Translations under genes and position numbers: made by a program
NCBI GenBank assembly: GCA_903845055.1
Contig: CAIMWF010000034.1
Coordinates: 18,150-82,149, forward strand
Length of the DNA stretch: 64,000 bases
Origin: an uncultured Bacteroidales bacterium
Lineage (GTDB): Bacteria; Bacteroidota; Bacteroidia; Bacteroidales; FEN-979
Direction: 5' to 3'
Shown: in pieces, positions 51,700 through 60,290 of the stretch
Layout: each line of letters starts with the position of its first letter
How positions within the stretch are numbered: the stretch's first letter is position 1
The notes under the pieces: model-generated
Told to the model about the DNA's origin: nothing
The model's input: only the letters and a program-made list of their open reading frames with translations
Database searches by the model: none

Positions 51700-52842
51700 A
51701 TGAAAACAGAACAGCATATCTTTTCCGAAGCCGGCGGATGGAGCCCCGTCACCGGACAAGGACCGGGAAGCCGGGCACAGCTTGTTTTTTTATTCGGGAA
51801 CCGGGAACTCCTCAAAACACATGTGCATTATGATTACATCAGGACCCTTTACCCCGCTGCCCGGATCGTGGGGTGTTCCACTTCCGGCGAAATATGCCAG
51901 GAACAGGTGTTCGACAACCGCATCGTATGCACGGCCGTGTGGTTTGAGAAATCCATCATAAGGATTGCCGAAGAGCAGATCAACTCGATGGATGACAGTT
52001 TTTTGGTCGGGGAAAAGCTTGCCGCAAAACTTGATGCCGCCGACCTGGTCCATGTCATGGTTTTGAGCGAAGGGCTCACCATCAATGGCAGCGAACTTAC
52101 AAAGGGACTGAACCACCAGTTGGGCAACAGGATCCCTGTTACCGGCGGACTGGCGGGCGACCAGGCCAGTTTCAGCGAAACGGTCATTGTCTGCGATCAT
52201 CCCGGGAGGAAAAACATGGTACTGGCCATCGGATTTTACGGGCAGCATCTGAAGGTTGGCTACGGCTCGATGGGCGGTTGGGATTCTTTCGGCGTCGACC
52301 GCGAAGTGACCCGCTCAAAGGGGAACATTCTTTATGAACTCGACGGTCAGCCGGCGCTCGAACTCTACAAAAGATACCTGGGCAAACATGCCGATCATCT
52401 GCCTGCCTCCGCCCTTCTCTTTCCGTTGAATCTGAAAATCAGGGAGGTGGATACTTCTGTGGTCAGGACTGTCCTGTCGGTAAACGAATCGGACGGAAGC
52501 ATGATCTTTGCCGGCGACATCCCGCAGGGAGAATATGTCCGGCTTATGAAAGCGAACTTCGACCGCCTGATCGACGGGGCAAACGACGCCGCGGAGATGT
52601 CGAAGACCAGTTTAAGAGAGGCTGAACCCGATCTTGCCATCCTGATCAGCTGCGTCGGGAGGAAACTGGTGCTGAAGCAAAGAGTTGAAGAGGAGTTGGA
52701 GGTGATCCGTGAAGTTTTCGGGGCACACACCACCATGACCGGTTTCTATTCCTACGGCGAAATTTGCCCGCTCAGGCCTTTTGAACAAAGATGTGAACTC
52801 CACAATCAAACCATGACAATTACGGTATTCAAAGAAGATTAA
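51700..52842 (+). CDS. FIST-domain sensor protein
   Basis: 380 aa with FIST_N followed by FIST_C. Recognisable features: VFLFGNRELLKTHVHYDYIRTLYPAARIVGCSTSGEI in FIST_N (residues about 28-65; the GCSTxGE motif), TGGLAGDQASFSETVIV, and in FIST_C ILISCVGRKLVLKQRVEEEL and TGFYSYGEICPL (the G-Y-GE motif). FIST domains are predicted to bind small ligands such as amino acids and are often linked to two-component or chemotaxis proteins. No signal peptide, so it is cytoplasmic. The hybrid kinase gene starts 12 bases after the stop; the two almost certainly act together. Confidence 0.9.
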   Translation: MKTEQHIFSEAGGWSPVTGQGPGSRAQLVFLFGNRELLKTHVHYDYIRTLYPAARIVGCSTSGEICQEQVFDNRIVCTAVWFEKSIIRIAEEQINSMDDSFLVGEKLAAKLDAADLVHVMVLSEGLTINGSELTKGLNHQLGNRIPVTGGLAGDQASFSETVIVCDHPGRKNMVLAIGFYGQHLKVGYGSMGGWDSFGVDREVTRSKGNILYELDGQPALELYKRYLGKHADHLPASALLFPLNLKIREVDTSVVRTVLSVNESDGSMIFAGDIPQGEYVRLMKANFDRLIDGANDAAEMSKTSLREAEPDLAILISCVGRKLVLKQRVEEELEVIREVFGAHTTMTGFYSYGEICPLRPFEQRCELHNQTMTITVFKED

Positions 52843-52854
52843 GCTTTGCTCATC

Positions 52855-55800
52855 ATGGAAAATTCGCTGAACAAATTGCTTCTTCGCCAGATTAAAAGGC
52901 ATTTCGGGTCTGCCGAAAACCTCCCGGGGGAGTTCCGTGACTTTGTCAGGGACATTGACAGCACCTACAGGAATTTCGAGGAAGACGCCCAGTTGCTTCA
53001 GAATTCCATTGAAATAAGTTCCCAGGAACTTCGTGATGGAATCCTCAAGCAGAAACAGGACGCCCGGTTGCAGAAGGAGACCATCAACAAGATCAAAGAG
53101 GCCATCAACGCCCTTAATCCTGACGAAACGGCCAGGATTTCAGATCATGATTTAACCCCTGCCGACAGCACTTTCCTTTTTGATTCGCTCATCCAACTGA
53201 TCGAAGACCGGAAACACGCGGAAAACGCATTGCAGCAAAGCAACAAAAAATGGGAAGCGATCATCTCCGCCTCTCCCGACGGCATCGGAATGATTTCTCC
53301 CGACGGGAAGGTGCAGTTGCTTTCGGATAAACTTGCGAGGATGTACGGCTTTTCAATCGAAGAAAAAAATGATTACATCGGCAGGCCCATCCTTGAATTC
53401 ATCGACCCTTCCGATCACGGGCATCTCATGCATAACCTGGACAACCTGCTCAACGGTACAAACGAAAACCGGATCACCGAATACCTTGCCATTAAAAAGG
53501 ACAAAACCAGGTTTTACGTGGATGTCAACTCCTCGATCCTGGTTGGCATGGACGGCAAACCCGAAAGCATCCTCTTCATTGAACGGGATGTCACCGCCCG
53601 CAAGCAGGATCAGGAAACGCTGCAAAACGAACGCACGCTTTTCAGAACGATCATCGACCTGATCCCCGATGCCGTTTACGTGAAGGATACGGCGGGGAGA
53701 AAACTGCTCGCCAATCCGACCGAAGTTCATTTTGCCGGGAAAAATTCGGAGGAGGAAATCATCGGCCGGACCGACTTCCAGATTTATCACGGACATGAGG
53801 CGACGCGGGCTCAGGAGGAGGACCGGTATGTCGTCCGCACCGGCAACCCTGTGCTGGATGTTGATGGGAAACTGATCGATAAAGACGGCAAACTTCACTG
53901 GTTGCTGGTTTCAAAGGTGCCCCTGAAGGATATTCATGGTAAAATCATTGGGATTGTCGGGATCACCCATGACATTACGGAACGCAAGGAGGCGGAAGAC
54001 CACCTGAAACAGGTTTCAACCCGCCTCGCACTTGCCACACGCGCCAGCGGTGTAGGGGTATGGGACCTCGACATTGTCAACAATTCGCTTCTTTGGGAGG
54101 ACCAGATGTTTGCATTGTACGGCGCCGCAAAGGAGGATTTCGGGGTTGGTGCCGAAACCTGGCTTGAAAAGATTCATCCCGACGACCGGGCAGCTGCTGA
54201 AGCTGAGATCAGGATGGCCGTAAGCGGGGAGAAGGAGTTCAATACCGAATTCAGGGTGATCTGGCCCGATGGCTCCGTTCACAACCTGAGGGCCCTGGCC
54301 GCTGTGGTTCGCGACGATAACGGCAAACCGGTGCGCATGATCGGGACAAACTGGGATATTTCCGAACAGAAGGAAAACGAAGCGGCCCTGATCAATGCGA
54401 AACAGACCGCGGATATTGCCAGCAAAGCCAAATCGGAGTTCCTCGCAAACATGAGCCATGAGATCCGGACACCCCTCAACGGGGTCATCGGCTTCACCGA
54501 CCTGTTGCAAAAGACTCCCCTGAACAAGATACAGAGGCAGTATGTTGAAAATGTGAACACATCGGGGCACTCCCTGCTCGGGATCATCAACGACATCCTT
54601 GACTTTTCGAAAATCGAAGCAGGCAAAATGGAACTGGATTTCATCAGGACCGATATCATCGAACTTGCAGGGCAGACCTCCGACATCATTAAATTCCATG
54701 CCTCGCAGAAAAACATCGAACTGCTCCTGAACATCCAGCCCGAAATGCCGCGTTTTGCCCTAGTCGACCCAACCAGGCTGAAACAGATCCTCATCAACCT
54801 GCTTGGCAATGCCGTGAAATTCACCTCCGAAGGCGAGGTGGAACTGAAGGTCTCCTTTACAAAAAAGGATGATGTTTCGGGATATTTCATGTTTTCCGTC
54901 CGAGATACGGGGATCGGCATCAGCGAAGCGCAGCAGAAGACGCTGTTCAGGGCGTTCACGCAGGCAGATTCATCGACTACACGCAAATTCGGCGGAACCG
55001 GGCTGGGGCTTACGATTTCAAACATGCTGGCCGAAAAAATGGGCAGCAAAATAGAGATCCGGAGTGAACCCGGCAAGGGGTCCTGTTTCTTCCTTACCAT
55101 TGAAACGGGTTATGAAAAAGGCGAAAAACTGCATGCGGGAAGCCTGACGGACATCCATCGCATCCTGGTCATCGACGACAACGAGAACAACCGCATCATC
55201 CTCGAACATACCTTTCAAAACTGGGGGATCGCCTTTACCGGCATCGACAGCGGGCTTGGGGCCATGGACATCATTCGTGGTTCGGATCCCTTCGATGTGA
55301 TCATTGTCGACTACAACATGCCCGTTCTCAACGGGATAGACACCATCAGGATGATCAGGGAGCACCTGAACCTGGTGACGGAAAAACAGCCGGTGATCCT
55401 CCTGCACAGTTCGTCTGACGATATCGGGATCTACGAGGAGTGCAAAAAACTGGGTGTAAGGTTCAATCTTACGAAACCCGTAAAATCGCAGGAACTCTTC
55501 CATTATCTGAAAAACATCCATACCCTGCCTGCCCAGGAGAACAGGGAACCCGAAAATATCAGTTATGGCCTGCCGGTTTCTCCATTGTATGACAAATCGC
55601 CCGTCATCCTGGTTGCAGAGGATGTCGCGCTCAACATGCTGCTGGTGACCACGATCATCAGGCAGATGATCCCCAATGTAACCATCCTGGAAGCCAACAG
55701 CGGAAAAGAGGCCTTCGATACGGTTATCGCCGTCAATCCCGACCTGGTCCTGATGGATGTCCAGATGCCCGATGTAAGCGGCATTGACGGAACCATCCAG

Positions 55801-56379
55801 ATCAGGGATCACGAAAAGGGCACCGGCCGCCATATCCCGATCGTTGCCCTGACCGCAGGGGTGATCAAGGGAGAAAAAGAGCGGTGCATGCAGGCCGGGA
55901 TGGATGATTTCCTGACCAAACCCATCGACAAGGAGGCCCTTCATAAAATCATCGAAAAATATCTCATCCGGCCCGCTGAGGAAGCAAGGGCAGTCATAGA
56001 GCATATCACCTCCGCGGACTTCGGGCTCCATTTTGATAAACCGGCATTTCTCGACAGGATCGACCACGATCCGGTGGTGTTCGATTTTCTCGTGGCCAGC
56101 GCCAGGGAGAAATTCCCGGCCGACCTGGAAAAACTCAGGGTGAGCATCAACGGGGAGGACCCTCCGGCAATTTACGAGGCGGCCCATTCGGTGAAAGGAG
56201 CTGCCCTGAACATGGGATTTAACGAACTGGGCCGGATTGCCGGCGAAATAGAGCTGTTCAGGGAAACCCGGGAAGGGAACCTCGACGGTAAACTCAATGA
56301 GATCATGGCGGAGTGGAAACTGGTTCGGGCATTATTGGAGGCACCCCCGGAATCGCCCTCCCCTGCCGGTCTTCCGTGA
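52855..56379 (+). CDS. Hybrid sensor histidine kinase: three PAS, HisKA, HATPase, two REC, HPt
   Basis: 1174 aa, no membrane helix, so cytoplasmic. Order: N-terminal helical/coiled coil (1-125), PAS1 (about 130-250), PAS2 (262-385), PAS3 (390-505), HisKA with MSHEIRTPLNG (phospho-His535), HATPase with LINLLGNAVKFT, DTGIGIS and GGTGLGLTIS, REC1 with Asp819 (IIVDYNMPVLNG), REC2 with Asp968 (LVLMDVQMPDVSG) and an HPt domain with His1111 (AAHSVKGAA). All phosphorelay residues are intact. Its input is probably the FIST protein just upstream. No DNA-binding regulator is adjacent, so the output partner is elsewhere. A TTG start nine bases earlier is possible but adds nothing conserved. Confidence 0.95.
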   Translation: MENSLNKLLLRQIKRHFGSAENLPGEFRDFVRDIDSTYRNFEEDAQLLQNSIEISSQELRDGILKQKQDARLQKETINKIKEAINALNPDETARISDHDLTPADSTFLFDSLIQLIEDRKHAENALQQSNKKWEAIISASPDGIGMISPDGKVQLLSDKLARMYGFSIEEKNDYIGRPILEFIDPSDHGHLMHNLDNLLNGTNENRITEYLAIKKDKTRFYVDVNSSILVGMDGKPESILFIERDVTARKQDQETLQNERTLFRTIIDLIPDAVYVKDTAGRKLLANPTEVHFAGKNSEEEIIGRTDFQIYHGHEATRAQEEDRYVVRTGNPVLDVDGKLIDKDGKLHWLLVSKVPLKDIHGKIIGIVGITHDITERKEAEDHLKQVSTRLALATRASGVGVWDLDIVNNSLLWEDQMFALYGAAKEDFGVGAETWLEKIHPDDRAAAEAEIRMAVSGEKEFNTEFRVIWPDGSVHNLRALAAVVRDDNGKPVRMIGTNWDISEQKENEAALINAKQTADIASKAKSEFLANMSHEIRTPLNGVIGFTDLLQKTPLNKIQRQYVENVNTSGHSLLGIINDILDFSKIEAGKMELDFIRTDIIELAGQTSDIIKFHASQKNIELLLNIQPEMPRFALVDPTRLKQILINLLGNAVKFTSEGEVELKVSFTKKDDVSGYFMFSVRDTGIGISEAQQKTLFRAFTQADSSTTRKFGGTGLGLTISNMLAEKMGSKIEIRSEPGKGSCFFLTIETGYEKGEKLHAGSLTDIHRILVIDDNENNRIILEHTFQNWGIAFTGIDSGLGAMDIIRGSDPFDVIIVDYNMPVLNGIDTIRMIREHLNLVTEKQPVILLHSSSDDIGIYEECKKLGVRFNLTKPVKSQELFHYLKNIHTLPAQENREPENISYGLPVSPLYDKSPVILVAEDVALNMLLVTTIIRQMIPNVTILEANSGKEAFDTVIAVNPDLVLMDVQMPDVSGIDGTIQIRDHEKGTGRHIPIVALTAGVIKGEKERCMQAGMDDFLTKPIDKEALHKIIEKYLIRPAEEARAVIEHITSADFGLHFDKPAFLDRIDHDPVVFDFLVASAREKFPADLEKLRVSINGEDPPAIYEAAHSVKGAALNMGFNELGRIAGEIELFRETREGNLDGKLNEIMAEWKLVRALLEAPPESPSPAGLP

Positions 56380-56390
56380 ACCTGTGTCCG

Positions 56391-56930
56391 TCATGTTCCG
56401 GCATTGAAGAGTTCAAACCACTCCTGCACCCGCCTGTCGGTACGCCTGCAGGCTTCAACAACAATTTTGCCAGCCGCAATCGAATCTTCCAGCGCATCGT
56501 GATGTCTGAATTCAATTCCCAGGTGGCTGGCCACATTTGCAAGATTATACCCTCCTTTTGAGAACTGCTGCCAGGTGTGGCGAACGATCCTCGACGAGTC
56601 AAGCCAGCGGATGTTGATCGGCCGGAGGTCAAACCGCGCGTAAGCACGCGCAAACGCCTGCACGTCGAAGGAGGTATGATGAACCACGATGTTCCCCGCT
56701 AAAAGTTGTTTCAGCAGGGGATATACCTCGGTGAACGATGGCGCCAGCTGTACCATATCCTCTGTGATCCCGTGGATGCGGACATTGGTGTAATGGAAAA
56801 AACTTTCCGGATCGATCAGCGACACCCACGTGTCAACCACCTCCCCGTTCTCGAACTTGCCGATCCCGATCTGGCAGATGGTCGATGAATCGTAATTGGC
56901 CGTCTCAACATCCAGTGAAAAAAACTTCAT
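56391..56930 (-). CDS. 3'-5' exonuclease of the DnaQ/RNase T (DEDDh) family
   Basis: 179 aa, the exonuclease domain alone. Exo I: FSLDVETANYD (Asp and Glu metal ligands); Exo II: VVHHTSFDVQAFAR (Asp); Exo III: HHDALEDSIAAGKI (His and Asp), so the full DEDDh set is present. Stand-alone members include DNA polymerase III epsilon-like proofreaders and nucleases of repair. No BRCT or helicase domain is attached. It is convergent with the hybrid kinase gene (11-base gap) and divergent from the citrate lyase genes. Confidence 0.9.
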   Translation of the reverse strand: MKFFSLDVETANYDSSTICQIGIGKFENGEVVDTWVSLIDPESFFHYTNVRIHGITEDMVQLAPSFTEVYPLLKQLLAGNIVVHHTSFDVQAFARAYARFDLRPINIRWLDSSRIVRHTWQQFSKGGYNLANVASHLGIEFRHHDALEDSIAAGKIVVEACRRTDRRVQEWFELFNAGT

Positions 56931-56984
56931 GGCTCAAAAAAATGGGTTCCCTCTAAATTGCGGCAATAATACCTGTTTTTTTTC

Positions 56985-56992
56985 TATTTTTG
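56985..56992 (+). promoter_or_regulatory. -7 box for the citrate lyase genes
   Basis: TATTTTTG, exact TAnnTTTG, 34 bases before the citDE ATG; a TTG at 56958-56960 could serve as the -33 element. Confidence 0.55.
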
Positions 56993-57026
56993 TCTGTTCA
57001 TTTATTAACACTAACCAACCCGTGCG

Positions 57027-58247
57027 ATGGGAGAAACAGCAACTACCGGCAACAAAGGCAAAGGGGTCCGCTCCGACTGCTTTGTCACCCTTGAACTTAC
57101 CGGCGAAGGAGGGATTCAGCTTACGGTTGAATCGAAGGTGGCCGTGATGTACGGCGAAACGATCCGGAAAGAGGCGATGGAAATACTTGGCTTCTTCGGG
57201 GTTGAAAATGCAATCGTAAAAATTGAAGATTCGGGGGCCCTGTCGCTGGTACTTGCCGCCCGCCTCGAGGCGGCCATCAAAAAGCTGATCACCACCGATA
57301 AAGCCTGGATTCCCGGAATCCTTGAAGAGAACCACATCGGTACCACCAGGGATCGCAACAGGTTTTCGCGCCTCTACCTGCCCGGGAATTCACCCAGCCT
57401 GATGATTAACGCAGGGATCCACAAACCCGACGGGATCATCCTCGACCTGGAGGATGCCGTGGCCCCCGATAAAAAAGACGAGGCCCGGTTCCTGGTCCGC
57501 AACGCCCTTTGCGCCATCGATTTTTACGGCGCCGAGCGCATGGTGCGCATCAACCAGGGTGAAAGAGGCCTCGAAGACCTGGAGTACATCATTCCCTATA
57601 ACGTCAACCTGGTGCTGCTGCCGAAATGTGAAAAGCCGGAACAGCTGCTGGCCGTTGCCGGGCATATCCAAAGGATCAGGGAAAAACACAACCGGCACAA
57701 CCCTGTGTGGCTTATGCCGATCATCGAAAGCGCGCTCGGGGTGATCAACGCTTACCCGATCGCCGCGTGTTCGCCGGATACCGTCGCGATTGTCATCGGG
57801 CTTGAAGACTATACCGCCGACCTGGGCACCCGTCGCACGGCCGAAGGTGCAGAATCGTTCTTTGCCCGCAGCATGGTGGTCAATGCCGCACGCGCCGCCG
57901 GCATCCAGCCCATCGACTCGGTGTTCTCGGATGTGGGCGACATGGAAGGCCTTCGCCAGAATGTACTGCGCTCCAAGGCGCTGGGCTTCGACGGCATGGG
58001 GTGCATCCACCCGCGCCAGATCGTGGCCATCCATGAAACCTTCGCCCCTACGCCCGAAGAGATCGAAAAAGCAAAAAAAATCGTATTTGCATTTCACAGG
58101 GCGCAGGAACTGGGACTCGGCGTGGTTGCCCTCGGCACGAAAATGATCGATCCGCCTGTCGTGAAACGCGCACTCAGCACCATCAACCTCGCGCTGAAAA
58201 TGAACAAACTCGCTGAAAACTGGAGGGAACAATATGAGCAAATATGA
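57027..58247 (+). CDS. citDE: Citrate lyase gamma (acyl carrier, CitD) fused to beta (CitE) subunit
   Basis: 406 aa in two parts. Residues 1-95 match CitD: GVRSDCFVTLE, where Ser16 is the likely site for the phosphoribosyl-dephospho-CoA group, then ESKVAVMYGETIRKEAMEIL and DSGALSLVLAARLEAAIKK. Residues about 108-406 are CitE (HpcH/HpaI-type aldolase fold): RLYLPGNSPSLMINAGIHKP, ILDLEDAVAPDKKDEAR with the metal/citryl site, LPKCEKPEQL, MPIIESALGVINA and GLEDYTADLGT. CitE cleaves citryl-ACP to oxaloacetate and acetyl-ACP. In most bacteria citD and citE are separate genes. The 3' end overlaps citF by 14 bases. CitC, CitG and CitX are not in this window. Confidence 0.88.
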   Translation: MGETATTGNKGKGVRSDCFVTLELTGEGGIQLTVESKVAVMYGETIRKEAMEILGFFGVENAIVKIEDSGALSLVLAARLEAAIKKLITTDKAWIPGILEENHIGTTRDRNRFSRLYLPGNSPSLMINAGIHKPDGIILDLEDAVAPDKKDEARFLVRNALCAIDFYGAERMVRINQGERGLEDLEYIIPYNVNLVLLPKCEKPEQLLAVAGHIQRIREKHNRHNPVWLMPIIESALGVINAYPIAACSPDTVAIVIGLEDYTADLGTRRTAEGAESFFARSMVVNAARAAGIQPIDSVFSDVGDMEGLRQNVLRSKALGFDGMGCIHPRQIVAIHETFAPTPEEIEKAKKIVFAFHRAQELGLGVVALGTKMIDPPVVKRALSTINLALKMNKLAENWREQYEQI

Positions 58248-59796
58248 TAAACTTGTTACCAATGCAGCGGGCCGCATCGTGCCGACGGTGGTCAACGGAA
58301 AACCCGCCATACCCTACATGGGCGTTGGAAAATACAAGCCCGAAGGCTTCCGGGCGGCCCCGAAACTGACCAGCTGCGCCGATTTCCCGGCCGACGGCAA
58401 CAAAGTGGTTGCCGGGCTGAAAGAGGCCCTGGTCAAATCAGGACTTTCCGACGGCATGACCATATCGACCCACCACCATTTCCGCAACGGCGACCTGGTG
58501 GCGACCCAGATCTTCGACATCGCCCACGAAATGGGGATCAAAGACCTGGTTTGGTACCCCTCGGCCTCCTTTCCGTGCCATGAACCGATGACAAAATACC
58601 TCGAAGACGGAACCATCAACCGCATCGAAGGCAGCATGAACGGTGCCCTCGGCAGGTTCACCTCCGAAGGCCGGATGAAGGGACTCGGGGTGCTTCGCTC
58701 CCATGGCGGCCGCTACCAGGCCGTGCAGGATGGCGAAGTTCACATCGATATTGCCGTCATTGCGGCACCTACCGCCGATTCATTCGGCGATGCGAACGGC
58801 GTGAACGGACCGGCTGCATGCGGACCGCTGGGTTTTGCCCTGGCCGACTCGCAGTATGCCGACAAGGTGATCATCGTCACCGACAACCTGGTGCCTTTTC
58901 CCTGCCTTCCCTGGCAGATCAATGGCAACTATGTTGATTATGTAGTGGTTATGGACCGGATCGGGATCCCCGAAAAGATCGTCAGCGGAACCACTGAAAT
59001 TACCAAAAGTCCCGACAGGCTCCTGCTGGCCGAATGGTCGGCAAAATTCTGCGACGAAGCAGGTCTGATTTACGACGGGTTCTCCTTCCAGGCCGGGGCC
59101 GGCGGAACAGCCCTTTCGATCGGGATCTATTTTTCGGAAATCCTGCGACAACGGGGCTGGAAAGCACGGTTTGCCCGCGGAGGCAGCAACAAATACCTCG
59201 TGAAAATGCTCGAGGAGGGGCTGGTCGAATACATCCTCGACGGCCAGACCTTTGACCTCGACGGGGTCAGGTCCATGCGCGAAAACCCGCACCATACCTG
59301 GACAAGTCCCTTTACCAGCTACAACTACCACAGCAAGGGGAACTTCTCGTCGATGGTTGATATCGTGATCCTCGGCGCCACGGAGGTGGATGTGAATTTC
59401 AACGCCAACGTGGTGACACACTCCGACGGTTACCTGCTTCACGGCATCGGCGGATGGCAAAACACCCTGTTCGGGAAATGCGTGATCCTCCCGATCCCCC
59501 TTTTCCGCGACCGGATGCCGGTGGTGCGCGACCGGGTCACCACCATCTGCGGACCCGGCGAACTGATCGATGTGATCGTCACCGAACGGGGTATCGCCAT
59601 CAACCCCCTCCGAACCGACCTGATCGAAAAGATGAAAAATTCCTCCCTGCCCATCAAAACCATCGAAGAACTCAAAGCGGAAGCCGAAAAGATCTGCGGT
59701 GTTCCTGCTAAACCAAAGTTCACCGACGAAGTGGTCGCCGTGGTGAAATGGGTCGACGGGACGGTGCTGGATTCGATCTGGAAGATTGCAGAGTAG
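58234..59796 (+). CDS. citF: Citrate lyase alpha subunit (citrate:acetyl-ACP transferase)
   Basis: 520 aa CoA-transferase-fold subunit that swaps citrate for acetate on the acyl carrier domain. Family stretches are THHHFRNGDLVATQIFD near residue 80, GSMNGALGRFTSEGRMKGLGVLRSHGGRYQAV (residues about 130-160), DSFGDANGVNG, AGAGGTALSIGIYF and THSDGYLLHGIGGWQNTLFGK. Length is standard for CitF. It starts 14 bases before the end of citDE, so the subunits are translated together. After the stop TAG come seven bases and then the AAATCGT array that bounds the four-helix-bundle gene. Role: anaerobic citrate fermentation to acetate and oxaloacetate. Confidence 0.93.
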   Translation: MSKYDKLVTNAAGRIVPTVVNGKPAIPYMGVGKYKPEGFRAAPKLTSCADFPADGNKVVAGLKEALVKSGLSDGMTISTHHHFRNGDLVATQIFDIAHEMGIKDLVWYPSASFPCHEPMTKYLEDGTINRIEGSMNGALGRFTSEGRMKGLGVLRSHGGRYQAVQDGEVHIDIAVIAAPTADSFGDANGVNGPAACGPLGFALADSQYADKVIIVTDNLVPFPCLPWQINGNYVDYVVVMDRIGIPEKIVSGTTEITKSPDRLLLAEWSAKFCDEAGLIYDGFSFQAGAGGTALSIGIYFSEILRQRGWKARFARGGSNKYLVKMLEEGLVEYILDGQTFDLDGVRSMRENPHHTWTSPFTSYNYHSKGNFSSMVDIVILGATEVDVNFNANVVTHSDGYLLHGIGGWQNTLFGKCVILPIPLFRDRMPVVRDRVTTICGPGELIDVIVTERGIAINPLRTDLIEKMKNSSLPIKTIEELKAEAEKICGVPAKPKFTDEVVAVVKWVDGTVLDSIWKIAE

Positions 59797-59803
59797 AAAA
59801 TCA

Positions 59804-59831
59804 ACGATTTACGATTTACGATTTACGATTT
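59804..59831 (-). repeat. Left AAATCGT array flanking the four-helix-bundle gene
   Basis: Four exact ACGATTT units on the plus strand (AAATCGT on the minus strand). They encode the last residues (NRKS) and the stop TAA of the four-helix-bundle gene and form an inverted pair with the array at 60248-60282. Confidence 0.95.
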
Positions 59832-60193
59832 TGGCTGGTTGCTGAGTTTCTCCTCACCGTTTTGATGCTCGCGACTATGATAGAAAGTATTTCATTTGCT
59901 TCCGTTTTTATCGCGCTTAATTTTTCTTCGTTAAAAAAACCTGTTTCTTCTAACAGATCCAACCAGAAAATTGTTTCATCGGTTTCTTCTTCAACAACTT
60001 TCAGTTTGTTGATAAAATCATTTATCGATTTTGCACGACAGCAGGCCGAATAATTGGCAGCCATGGAAGTTGCGGATCTCAGGAGTTGATTTCCTGTTAC
60101 CATGGAAGTTTGATTTCGCGGCATCTGGTCTATTATTTTAATAATCCTCACCGCGAATAACTTCATCCTCCGCTTCATTATTTCTTTTGTCAT
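59816..60193 (-). CDS. Four-helix-bundle protein (S23 / IVS-protein family)
   Basis: 125 aa, all helical. The family pattern is present: VRIIKIIDQMPRNQTSMVTGNQLLRSATSMAANYSACCRAKS (residues about 15-56), with the conserved R-SATS-AN-EA-like turn, then FINKLKVVEEETDETIFWLDLL and a last helix LSAIKTEANEILSIIVASIKTV. Members occur in 23S rRNA intervening sequences, as accessory proteins of diversity-generating retroelements, and as scattered orphan genes; their role is thought to be nucleic-acid binding. Here it is alone, antisense to its neighbours, and bounded by inverted AAATCGT arrays. The last codons and stop come from the left array. Its base composition is visibly more AT-rich than citF and recQ. 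Confidence 0.88.
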   Translation of the reverse strand: MTKEIMKRRMKLFAVRIIKIIDQMPRNQTSMVTGNQLLRSATSMAANYSACCRAKSINDFINKLKVVEEETDETIFWLDLLEETGFFNEEKLSAIKTEANEILSIIVASIKTVRRNSATSQNRKS

Positions 60194-60247
60194 TTTTTAT
60201 TGCTTAATCCCCCAATCCATTAAAAAGTAATATGTTTGTTAATAAAA

Positions 60248-60282
60248 AAATCGTAAATCGTAAATCGTAAATCGTAAATCGT
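60248..60282 (+). repeat. Right AAATCGT array, upstream of recQ
   Basis: Five exact AAATCGT units on the plus strand, ending eight bases before the recQ ATG. Inverse complement of the array at 59804-59831, which places a 416-base segment with the four-helix gene between the two. Confidence 0.95.
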
Positions 60283-60290
60283 AAATTAAA

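Noticed and set aside
55018..56187. Long open frame antisense to the hybrid kinase gene
   Set aside because: It mirrors the codon pattern of a well-supported sense gene, has no recognisable domain and is rich in His, Asp and Gln as antisense frames of GC-rich genes tend to be.
57390..58310. Long antisense frame over citDE
   Set aside because: Same reason: the sense strand encodes a clear CitD-CitE protein and the antisense peptide shows no family features.
59804..60282. CRISPR-like array
   Set aside because: The repeats here and elsewhere are 7-8 bases in direct tandem with no spacers, and no cas genes were seen.
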